Source: Sphingomonas sp. KR3-1
GTDB lineage: Bacteria; Pseudomonadota; Alphaproteobacteria; Sphingomonadales; Sphingomonadaceae
Assembly (NCBI RefSeq): GCF_040049295.1
Contig: NZ_JBDZDQ010000004.1
Location: 186,001-250,000 of the forward strand
Direction of reading: 5' to 3'
DNA: 64,000 bases
Below the pieces are notes generated by a model that saw only the letters and a program-made list of their open reading frames with translations, was not told where the DNA came from and searched no databases. Both the position numbers and the translations under genes were made by a program. Shown piece by piece: positions 52,574 to 63,659 of the stretch (position 1 is the stretch's first letter; every line of letters begins with the position of its first letter).

Positions 52574-53554
52574 GTGGACATGCTGCCGGTATTGATGCTC
52601 GCAGGCGGCACCTTCCTGGTGCTTGCACTGATGGTGTTCGCCTTTTCGGGGCCTTCGGCCGAGCGCGCAGGCGCGCGCCGGGTGAAGACGCTGCGCGAGC
52701 GCCACGTCGTCAGCGCCGCGGGCACCAACGCGATGGAAGCGCAGCTGCGCCGCGTGACCACCGCCCGCGCCACCCAGCTCGACCTTACCGCCGCGCGCTT
52801 CCTGCCCAATCCGGCGCTGCTCCAGAAGCGGCTCAACATGACCGGCAAGGGCTGGAAGCTCGGCCAGTACATGATGGTCTCCGGCGGATTGATCGTGGTG
52901 CCGGCCGCGGTGATGGCGTTCGAAGGCCTGCCGATCTGGCTGGGCCTCGCCTTCGGCCTGTTCGTCGGCCTTGGCCTGCCGCACTTCCTCGTCGGCTTCT
53001 TCATCAAGCGCCGCATCGCCAAGTTCACCGCCAAGTTCCCCGACGCGATCGAGCTGCTCGTGCGCGGCCTGCGCTCGGGCCTGCCGATCACCGAGACGAT
53101 CGGCGTGGTCGGCCAGGAGATCGACGGCCCGGTGGGCGAGGAATTCCGCTCGGTGAGCGACAAGATGAAGATCGGCAAGTCGCTCGACACCGCGCTGCAG
53201 GAAACCGCGGACCGGCTCGGCACGCCCGAATTCCAGTTCTTCACCATCACCATCCAGATCCAGCGCGAGACCGGCGGCAACCTGGCCGAGACGCTGGCGA
53301 ACCTGGCCGACGTGCTGCGCAAGCGCAGCCAGATGAAGCTCAAGATCAAGGCGATGTCGTCGGAATCCAAGGCCTCGGCGCTGATCGTCGGCGCGCTGCC
53401 CTTCATCGTGTTCGGCCTCGTCTGGTTCATCAACAACAATTACATGATGAACTTCTTCAAGGACGAGCGCCTGATGATCGCCGGCGGCGGCGGGCTCATC
53501 TGGATGGGCCTGGGTGCCTTCATCATGGCCAAGATGGTCAATTTCGAGATCTGA
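52574..53554 (+). CDS. tadB: Tad inner-membrane platform protein TadB/CpaG
   Basis: A 326-residue type II secretion F-family membrane protein. A T2SSF domain (KFPDAIELLVRGLRSGLPIT, then QIQRETGGNLAETLANLADV) lies between hydrophobic segments at both ends. It should form the platform on which the motor ATPase acts. It starts with GTG at 52574, or ATG at 52580. Only a 53-bp spacer separates it from cpaE, leaving no room for cpaF. Confidence 0.92.
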   Translation: MDMLPVLMLAGGTFLVLALMVFAFSGPSAERAGARRVKTLRERHVVSAAGTNAMEAQLRRVTTARATQLDLTAARFLPNPALLQKRLNMTGKGWKLGQYMMVSGGLIVVPAAVMAFEGLPIWLGLAFGLFVGLGLPHFLVGFFIKRRIAKFTAKFPDAIELLVRGLRSGLPITETIGVVGQEIDGPVGEEFRSVSDKMKIGKSLDTALQETADRLGTPEFQFFTITIQIQRETGGNLAETLANLADVLRKRSQMKLKIKAMSSESKASALIVGALPFIVFGLVWFINNNYMMNFFKDERLMIAGGGGLIWMGLGAFIMAKMVNFEI

Positions 53555-54555
53555 TGATGGAAGCAACGCCTCCCGCCGGTCCCACGCTGATGGGTGTCGA
53601 CGTCCTCTGGGTCGCGACGATCCTGTGCGCCGTCGCCGCCTTTGCCGTGATGCTCGCCATCTATGCCGCCACCACGGTGCGCGACCCGATGGCCAAGCGC
53701 GTCAAGTCGCTCAACGAGCGCCGCGAGCAGCTGAAGGCCGGCATCACCGCCTCCACGTCGAAGCGCCGCGCCAAGCTGGTCCAGAAGAGCGAGACGACCG
53801 ACCGGATCCGCTCGCTGCTCTCCTCGATGAAGGTGCTGCAGGACAGCCAGGTCAAGGCGGCGCAGACCAAGCTTCTCCAGGCCGGCATCCGCCGCAAGGA
53901 ATTCGCGGTCGCGGTGATCTTCGGCCGCCTCGTCCTGCCGATCGTGTTCGGTGGGCCGATGCTCTACATGGTCTATGGCACCAGCGCGTTCTCGGACTGG
54001 AGCCCGATGAAGGCCTATGGCCTCGTCGCCGGCACCTTCATCCTCGCCTACAAGTTCCCCGACCTCTATCTGAAGAACAAGATCACCAAGCGCAGCGCCG
54101 CGATCCGCAAGGGCCTGCCCGACGCGCTCGACCTGCTGGTGATCTGTGCCGAAGCGGGACTCACCGTGGATGCCGCCTTCTCCCGCGTCTCCAAGGAGCT
54201 GAGCAAGGCCTATCCGGAGCTGGGCGAGGAATTCCAGCTGACCGCGATCGAGCTGGGCTTCCTGAGCGACCGCCGCATGGCCTTCGAGAACCTCGCCGAG
54301 CGCATCGACCTCGATTCGATCCGCGGCGTGGTCACCACCATGATCCAGACCGAGAAATACGGCACCCCGCTCGCCTCGGCGCTGCGCGTGCTCTCGGCCG
54401 AATTCCGCAACGAGCGCATGATGCGCGCCGAGGAAAAGGCCGCGCGCCTGCCCGCGATCATGACCGTGCCGCTGATCCTGTTCATCCTGCCGGTGCTGTT
54501 CATCGTCATTCTCGGCCCGGCGGCCTGCTCGATCAACGACGCGCTGATCCACTAA
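53554..54555 (+). CDS. tadC: Tad inner-membrane platform protein TadC/CpaH
   Basis: A 333-residue second F-family platform protein. The T2SSF domain reads RKGLPDALDLLVICAEAGLT, then LDSIRGVVTTMIQTEKYGTP. Transmembrane segments flank it. The ATG shares a base with the tadB stop (TGATG). Last gene of the core Tad cluster. Confidence 0.93.
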   Translation: MMEATPPAGPTLMGVDVLWVATILCAVAAFAVMLAIYAATTVRDPMAKRVKSLNERREQLKAGITASTSKRRAKLVQKSETTDRIRSLLSSMKVLQDSQVKAAQTKLLQAGIRRKEFAVAVIFGRLVLPIVFGGPMLYMVYGTSAFSDWSPMKAYGLVAGTFILAYKFPDLYLKNKITKRSAAIRKGLPDALDLLVICAEAGLTVDAAFSRVSKELSKAYPELGEEFQLTAIELGFLSDRRMAFENLAERIDLDSIRGVVTTMIQTEKYGTPLASALRVLSAEFRNERMMRAEEKAARLPAIMTVPLILFILPVLFIVILGPAACSINDALIH

Positions 54556-54623
54556 CCATTTCGCGGTGGCGCGACCTCCTCTGTCGGGATAGCTTCCCGC
54601 CGGACTAAGGGGAGGTCGACTCG

Positions 54624-55232
54624 ATGCACGAACTGCCGTTCCAGACGGCCACGCAGTTTGCGGGCCTGGGCGTGACGCTGATCGCAGGATGGTTCCTGGG
54701 GCTCGCAAGCCATGGCGGCGGCCGCAAGTGGCGCACGCGCCTCGAGGAAGAAGAAACCGAGAATGCCGGCTATCGCGACCGCGCCGAAGCCGATCTGCGC
54801 GAATCCGCGCGCCGGATCCGCGATCTCGAGGCGGAGAATGCCGAGCTGCGGCGCGGCGTTCCCGTCGCGCCCGTGACGCACCCCGCCCCCGAGCCGGCGC
54901 CCGTTGCCGAGCCGGAAGGCCATTCGACCGCGACCGTGGTGGGTGCTGCGATTGCCGGCGCGGTGGCCGGTGCCGCCGTCACCCATGCGGTGGACGAGCA
55001 TGCCGAGGCCGCGCATGCGGAACCGGTGCATGCAGAGCCCGTGCACGCCGAGCCTGCGCACGCCGAACCGGTGCACGCCGAGCCGGTCGTGCAGGACCAT
55101 GCCGAACCCGCGCATCCCGTCGAGGCGGCGCACGTCGAGCCGGCGCGCGTCGAGTCCGAGCCCGCGCATGTCGAAGTCGCGCATGCCGAACCGGTCCATC
55201 CGGAGCCGGCCCACCCTGAGCATAGCCACTAG
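54624..55232 (+). CDS. Membrane protein with HAEP-repeat tail, paralog 1
   Basis: A 202-residue protein. The N terminus (~1-75) has a transmembrane helix (LGVTLIAGWFLGLAS) and a charged coiled-coil-like region and is clearly paralogous to the next gene. The middle is a Pro/Ala region with a second hydrophobic stretch (VVGAAIAGAVAGAAVTHAV). The C terminus (~125-202) is a degenerate tandem of H-A/V-E-P units (about 15), rich in His and Glu, with no counterpart in the paralog. A metal-binding or flexible periplasmic tail is possible. Function unknown. Confidence 0.75.
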   Translation: MHELPFQTATQFAGLGVTLIAGWFLGLASHGGGRKWRTRLEEEETENAGYRDRAEADLRESARRIRDLEAENAELRRGVPVAPVTHPAPEPAPVAEPEGHSTATVVGAAIAGAVAGAAVTHAVDEHAEAAHAEPVHAEPVHAEPAHAEPVHAEPVVQDHAEPAHPVEAAHVEPARVESEPAHVEVAHAEPVHPEPAHPEHSH

Positions 55233-55244
55233 GGGCGGCGCGGA

Positions 55245-55754
55245 ATGGCGCTTCCGTTCGAAACCGGAACCCAGCTCGCCGCGCTGGCGCTGACCCTGGT
55301 CGGCGGCTGGTTCCTGGGGCTCGCCAGCCGGTCCGGCGGGGCCAAGTGGCGCGAGCGTTACCAGGACGAGGAGCTGGAACATGCCCGCTACCGCGACGAG
55401 GCCGAGGCGCGCATCCGCGAGCTCCAGGCCGAGCTGAAGGCGGTCCGCGGCCAGGCCCCTGCCCCCGCGATCGTCGAGGACGATGCGCCCGGCGCGGGCT
55501 GGCGGGGCTGGTTCGGCTGGGGCCGCGACAATCTCGCGCGGATCAACGGCATCGACGAGGCGCGCGAGCGGCGGCTCAACGAGCTCGGCATCAAGACCTA
55601 TCGCGAGATCGAGAAGATGGCGCCGGCCGACGAATCGGCGCTCGAGCAGCGGCTCGACATTCCGCAGGGCACGATCGGCGAGCAGGGCTGGCGCGAGCAG
55701 GCCGCCTTGCTGCGCGCCGGCAACGAGCGCGAGCATGGCGAGCGGTTCGGCTAA
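55245..55754 (+). CDS. Membrane protein with helix-hairpin-helix-like domain, paralog 2
   Basis: A 169-residue protein sharing its N terminus with the previous gene (LPFETGTQLAALALTLVGGW, then FLGLAS and KWRERYQDEE). The C-terminal ~65 residues (NLARINGIDEARERRLNELG, then IKTYREIEKMAPADESAL) form a helix-hairpin-helix-like domain of the kind fused to ribosomal-protein-L21-like or DUF4332 proteins. Tandem duplication followed by tail exchange is the simplest reading. Function unknown. Confidence 0.75.
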   Translation: MALPFETGTQLAALALTLVGGWFLGLASRSGGAKWRERYQDEELEHARYRDEAEARIRELQAELKAVRGQAPAPAIVEDDAPGAGWRGWFGWGRDNLARINGIDEARERRLNELGIKTYREIEKMAPADESALEQRLDIPQGTIGEQGWREQAALLRAGNEREHGERFG

Positions 55755-55760
55755 ATACGC

Positions 55761-56260
55761 CTAGGGCTGCACCGGCAGGCAGAGCAGCACCGGCGTGTAG
55801 TTCTCGATCACTTCGGAAAGCGGGTGGCCCTGCCCATCCAGGACGATTGCGCGCTGGCGCACGACATAGGGCGCGATCGAGCGGTCGTCGCGCTGCGTGG
55901 CGATGCCGAGCGTGCGGCGGCTGGGCGCGAGCGGGCGGATCACCGCGCCGAAGGGCGCGTCGCCGGCAAGCGCCGCGTTCATCGCAGGCGTGAGCCGCGC
56001 GGGGACGTACCAGTTCTCCGCGATCGAGACCGACACCGCGCCGCACTTGAGCGCGACGCTGCGATAGACGACCGGCTCGGCCGGGCCGACCTCCAGATGC
56101 GCGCGCTGCTCGGGCGTGGCGGGCTTCTGCGTCCGGTCCACCTCAGCGCGGATCGGATGCGCGCAGCGGCGCTGGAGCACGGCGGTGGCGCTGCGGGCCG
56201 AGGCGAGCTCCACGCGGAGCGCCTCGGCCGGGTCCGCCTGGACCAGCAGCGCCGCGAGGA

Positions 56261-56264
<4 letters not shown>
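55761..56264 (-). CDS. Exported chorismate lyase-like protein
   Basis: A 167-residue protein starting with GTG at 56262-56264, overlapping the ppdK stop (GTGA). The leader MILAALLVQADPAEA may be a weak signal peptide. The body resembles the chorismate pyruvate-lyase/UTRA-like fold: EPVVYRSVALKCGAVSVSIAENWYVPARL, RPLAPSRRTLGI and a distal HPLSEVIENYTPVLL, as in UbiC-type proteins. Whether it has lyase activity is uncertain; no ubiquinone genes are nearby. Confidence 0.6.
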
Positions 56265-58924
<2,660 letters not shown>

Positions 58925-59111
58925 GCAAAGCCCTTCTTGGTTGGGGCCGCCTACCGCAGCTGCGAACAAGGGGAAAGCCGCTGACTACGTTGTCAGGGCG
59001 CAAGATTTGCTTGGGCTGGGGAGAAGTTGCGAGGACACCGGTTACTACAGATAAATCTTATTTTTGATTTGCACGCCAAGGGTTTGCGCGCTTGGGCCTT
59101 CTTGCCGCGGC

Positions 59112-59145
59112 GGATCCATTGAACGCGACGGATCCATTGAATACG
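59112..59145. repeat. Short direct repeat upstream of a paired-hairpin element
   Basis: GGATCCATTGAA occurs twice (59112-59123 and 59130-59141), 18 bp apart, ending directly at the paired-hairpin element. It may be an insertion-associated duplication or simple repeat expansion. Confidence 0.5.
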
Positions 59146-59255
59146 CCGTCACCCCGGTCTTGTGCCGGGGTCCACTGCGCAGCACGCGCTGCACTCTCTT
59201 CCATAGAGCTGTACTCGCCTCCCGGTGGACCCCGGCACAAGGCCGGGGTGACGGG
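59145..59255. mobile_element. Gene-less paired-hairpin element (MITE-like)
   Basis: Inverted arms CCGTCACCCCGG-TCTTGTG-CCGGGGTCCAC (left) and its complement at 59225-59254 enclose a 49-bp non-coding spacer. The GTCACCCCGG...CCGGGGTCC termini match those flanking the GIY-YIG gene at 44188-44577. It lies in the spacer between ppdK and glyS and could also serve as a glyS terminator. Confidence 0.72.
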
Positions 59256-59276
59256 GATACGGGCAACAGACCGTTC

Positions 59277-61654
59277 CTAGCCCTCGATCTTCGAGAAGTC
59301 CGCGACGTTGTTCACTGCGTCGCGGATGCGGCCGAGCAGCGCCAGGCGCATCTCGCGCTTGAACTGGTCGGGATCGACCACGGTGACGTCGTCGAAGAAT
59401 TTGTCGATCGGCGCGCGCAGCGAGGCGAGCGCGGCCATCGCGCCCTCGAAATCCTCGGCCTCGACCGCGGCCTGCGCCTTGGGCTCGGCGGCGTCGAGCG
59501 CCTCGCGCAGCGCGGCCTCGGCGGGCTCGGCCTCGTAGATCTCGTTGTCCGCGACTTCGCCGGGGGTCCATTCCTCCTTCTTGAGGATATTGGCGGCGCG
59601 CTTGTAGCCGGCGAGCAGGTTCTTGCCGTCTTCCGAGGTGACGAAGGACTGGAGCGCCTTCACCCGGGCGAGCAGGCGGACGAGATCGTCCTCGCCGCCG
59701 AGCGCGAACACCGCGTCGATCAGGTCGTGGCGAACCCCGGCTTCCTTCTGCTGGACCTTGAGACGGTCGGCGAAGAAATCGATGACCTGATTTAGAGTCC
59801 TGTTCGCCGGTTCCGTGAACAAACGGCTTTGCTCTTCCTCGCCCGAAGCGCGATCATACACTTCATCCGCAATAGCCTGCGTTCGGCTGGCATCGACGGC
59901 CTCTCCCAACGCCTCACGTGCAGAAACAAGAGCATCGACCCTGCCTCGTAGCTCGCGTCCAACCTTCGGTCCGACGAAATTGGCCAGGACGAAAGATATT
60001 GGGTGAATCAGCGGAACGCGCAGATTGGTCGCGAGAATTGTTGCGATCACGGCCAGCGCCGCTCGCCGCAGCGCAAAAGGATCCTTAGATCCCGTAGGGG
60101 GCATTTCTTCGAAGAAGAATGTAGTGATAGTATCCAGCTTGTCCGCCAGCGACACCGCCACCGTCACCGGCGCAGTGGGCGCATCATCCCCCTGCCCGAC
60201 CGGCTTGTAGTGATCGCGCACCGCTTCGGCGACCGCCACCGGCTCGCCCTGTGCGGCGGCGTAATAGCCACCCATCAGGCCCTGGAGCTCGGGGAATTCG
60301 CCGACCATGCCGGTGACGAGATCGGCCTTGGCGAGGCGCGCGGCGCGCTCGGCCATATCCGCCAACTCCGTCACCCCCGCGAAAGCGGGGGCCCCGCTGC
60401 CTTGCCCCTCAGAAAAAGAAGCGGGATCCCCGCTTTCGCGGGGAAGACGGGAATTGGTAGCGGAGGAGGGACTTGAACCCCCGACAATGCCCTCTTCCAC
60501 CAGCCACCGCGCCAGCTTCGCCACGCGCTCGACCTTGTCCGCCACCGTGCCCAGCTTCTCGTGGAAGACGATCTTCTCGAGCTTGGGGGTCAGGTCCTCG
60601 AGCCGGGTCTTGAGATCGGTCTCGTAGAAGAAGCGCGCGTCGCTCAGCCGCGCGGCGAGGACCTTCTGGTTGCCCTCGACGATCTTCTCGCCGCCATCCG
60701 CCGCGTCGATGTTCGCGACGCAGACAAAGGCGTTGGCGAGCTTGCCGGCGCCGTCGCGGCAGACGAAATATTTCTGGTTCACGCGCGCGGTGAGCTGGAT
60801 CACCTCGGGCGGCACGTCGAGGAACGCTTCATCGAAGCGGCCGAGCAAGGGCATCGGCCATTCGGTGAGGCCGGCATTCTCGAACAGCAGGCCGTCATCC
60901 TCGATCAGCGTCAGGCCGGCCTTCTGCGCGGCCATCTTGGCGCCCAGCGCGATGATGCCGCGGCGCTCGGCGCCGTCGACGATGACATGGCAGGCGCGCA
61001 GCTTCTCGATATAGTCGGCGGCCGAGCCGATCGTGATCCCGCCGGGATGGTGGAAGCGGTGGCCGACGGTGGTGGCGCTGCTCTTCACGCCCGCGATCTC
61101 GACCGGGACCAGCTTGTCGCCGAGCAACGCGATGATGCCCTGCAGCGGGCGCACCCAGCGCTGGCTCTCGGTCGAGGACGAAGCCGCGCCCCAGCGCATC
61201 GACTTGGGCCAGGGGAAGGCGGTGACGACATGGCTGATCGCGCTGGCGAGCACCGAACCGGCGACGATGCCGGGGCGGTCGATCACCGCGAACAGCACCT
61301 TGTTGCCCTTGCCATCGTCGCGCTCGACGAGCTGCTCGCGGGCGAGGCCGGTCGAGCGCAGGAAGCCCTCGATCGCCTGGGCCGGCGCATCGGCGCGCGG
61401 GCCCTTGCGCTCCTCGCTCGCCGCCGCGGTCATCGCGGCGACGCCGCGGACGATCAGCGCGAGGCGGCGCGGGGTGGCATAGCTCTCGATGGCCTCGAAG
61501 GGCAGGTTGAGCGCCTTGAGCCGCGCCTCGAACAGCGACGCCAGGTCGGCGCGCGCCTTTTCCTGCATGCGCGCCGGGATTTCCTCCGAGCGGAGCTCGA
61601 GCAGGAAGTCTTCGGTCGAGGCACCCGTGTTTGGAGTGCCGGCAACAGGCGCGC

Positions 61655-61658
<4 letters not shown>
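59277..61658 (-). CDS. glyS: Glycyl-tRNA synthetase beta subunit, with in-frame insertion
   Basis: A 793-residue beta subunit of the alpha2beta2 glycyl-tRNA synthetase. The frame is intact. Standard features: [19 protein letters not shown] near the start, [46 protein letters not shown] and [18 protein letters not shown]. Two oddities: residues ~391-430 (60370-60486) are encoded by a tRNA 3' fragment plus a hairpin repeat, and 59790-60140 has markedly lower GC and atypical codons. The ATG at 61658 overlaps the glyQ stop (ATGA). Confidence 0.95.
59790..60140 (-). other. Low-GC mosaic segment within glyS
   Basis: Codons ATA, TCT, CTA, GTT, CGA, AGG and GGA cluster here, although nearly absent elsewhere in the window. 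By my count GC is 28/60 at 60071-60130 and 33/60 at 59821-59880. Flanking coding sequence is visibly near 65-70%. The protein stays conserved-looking, so replacement by homologous recombination from a lower-GC donor is likely. Confidence 0.65.
60370..60450. repeat. Paired-hairpin repeat inside glyS
   Basis: Left arm GTCACCCCCGC-GAAA-GCGGGGG and right arm GGGATCCCCGC-TTTCGCGGGGA are inverted copies of each other, separated by a ~20-bp spacer. Same architecture as 34778-34858 and 59145-59255. Its right end shares GAAGCGGGA with the GIY-YIG element's right arm. Confidence 0.82.
60455..60486 (-). pseudogene. tRNA 3'-end fragment (T-arm and acceptor) within glyS
   Basis: On the minus strand, TGTCGGGGGTTCAAGTCCCT followed by CCTCCGCTACCA is a canonical tRNA 3' end. 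It has a T-stem GGGGG/CCCTC around the TTCAAGT loop, acceptor strand CTCCGCT, discriminator A and CCA. No D-arm or anticodon arm precedes it. It resembles the elongator tRNA-Met 3' end of alphaproteobacteria from memory. It is translated as part of GlyS. Confidence 0.8.
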
Positions 61659-62548
<890 letters not shown>

Positions 62549-62633
62549 AGCCTCGCGCTTTGGCGTCTCCCCTCCTACCGGTCAATGCTGCACCGCCGTT
62601 GACTTGGGTTGGGGCCTGGGATTTGTTCCCAAC

Positions 62634-63659
62634 ATGGGAAGAATCGCCCTCGGCATCGCCGCGATCGGACTGGCAGTCGCCGGAGCCGCGGCGGCGCAGA
62701 CCGTGCCCGCGCTCCGCCTTCCCTATGCCGCGATATCGCCCGACGAGGCACTCAGCCTGGGCGGTGCGCGAGTGTTTTCCGAGGTCGATGCCGGCTATGC
62801 GGCGCGGCTGAAGGCGGAAAAGGCGCGTGTCGCCGCCTCGCAGCCCTATGAGGTCCATCCGGCGATCTGGCGCATCTCCGATCCCGATACGACCATCTAT
62901 CTGTTCGGCACCGTCCACACGCTGCCGCCGGGCTTTCGCTGGCGCAATCCGGGGCTGGAGGCGGTGATCGTGCGGGCCGACACGCTGCTGCTCGAATCGA
63001 CCGAGGAGGACGACAAGGACGCCAACTTCCTCACCTTGCCGAGCGACGCCAGCCTGCCGCCGCTGATCGAGCGCGTCTCGCATCGCAGCCGCGCCAAGCT
63101 GGCCGAGCTGCAGGGCGTGCTGCCCGCCGAGCTGGTCGCGCAGATGGACCGGATGCCGAGCTGGGTCGCGGCGATGAGCATCGGCACGATCAAGGACATG
63201 GTCGCCGGCGACATGCCGAGCCAGGGCGCGGACGACTGGCTCGAGAAGCAGTTCAGGGCTACCGGGCGCCCGGTCGAGGCGATCGAGGACAGCAAGCAGG
63301 TGATGGACAATATCGGCACGGTGCCCGAGGCCGATCAGCGGCTGATGCTGGAGGCGGCGATCCTCGCCCCGGCGCGGACGCATGACGAGCTCGATTCGGC
63401 GGCGCACGCCTTTGCCCGCGGCGAGGTCGGCACCGATTCGCCGCTGATGATCCTGCCGACCGCCTTCGACCCCAATGCCGCGATGGCCGATCCGCTGCTG
63501 CTCGAGCGCAACGCCGCCTGGGTGGACAGCCTGGTCGCGCGGCTGCGCGAGCGGCGCGGCACCATATTGTTCGCAGCGGGCGCGGGGCATTTCGTCGGGC
63601 CGGGATCGGTGATCGACCTGCTCGGCAAGCGCGGCCTCAAGGTCGAGCGCGTCCAGTGA
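62634..63659 (+). CDS. TraB/GumN-family exported protein, copy 1
   Basis: A 341-residue protein with signal peptide (MGRIALGIAAIGLAVAGAAA) and a TraB/GumN domain. The domain starts at HPAIWRISDPDTTIYLFGTVHTLPPGFRW, has the conserved LLLESTEEDD, and ends in the typical GTILFAAGAGHFVGPGSVIDLLGKRGLKVER. The paired GxxH motifs (GTVH, GAGHF) fit the family's proposed metal-dependent protease/hydrolase site. I chose the ATG at 62634; the frame is open upstream to 62511. Confidence 0.88.
   Translation: MGRIALGIAAIGLAVAGAAAAQTVPALRLPYAAISPDEALSLGGARVFSEVDAGYAARLKAEKARVAASQPYEVHPAIWRISDPDTTIYLFGTVHTLPPGFRWRNPGLEAVIVRADTLLLESTEEDDKDANFLTLPSDASLPPLIERVSHRSRAKLAELQGVLPAELVAQMDRMPSWVAAMSIGTIKDMVAGDMPSQGADDWLEKQFRATGRPVEAIEDSKQVMDNIGTVPEADQRLMLEAAILAPARTHDELDSAAHAFARGEVGTDSPLMILPTAFDPNAAMADPLLLERNAAWVDSLVARLRERRGTILFAAGAGHFVGPGSVIDLLGKRGLKVERVQ

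Noticed and set aside
52279..54555. 758-residue tadC extended upstream
   Set aside because: The extension is an out-of-frame reading of cpaE and tadB; the TGATG junction at 53554 gives the normal 333-residue TadC.
55012..55220. CRISPR-like array from regularly repeated HAEP codons
   Set aside because: The repeats are short, contiguous, in frame and coding, with no spacers and no cas genes.
60340..60490. Complete tRNA gene within glyS
   Set aside because: Only the T-arm, acceptor 3' strand and CCA are present; the sequence before them is ordinary glyS with no D-arm or anticodon arm.
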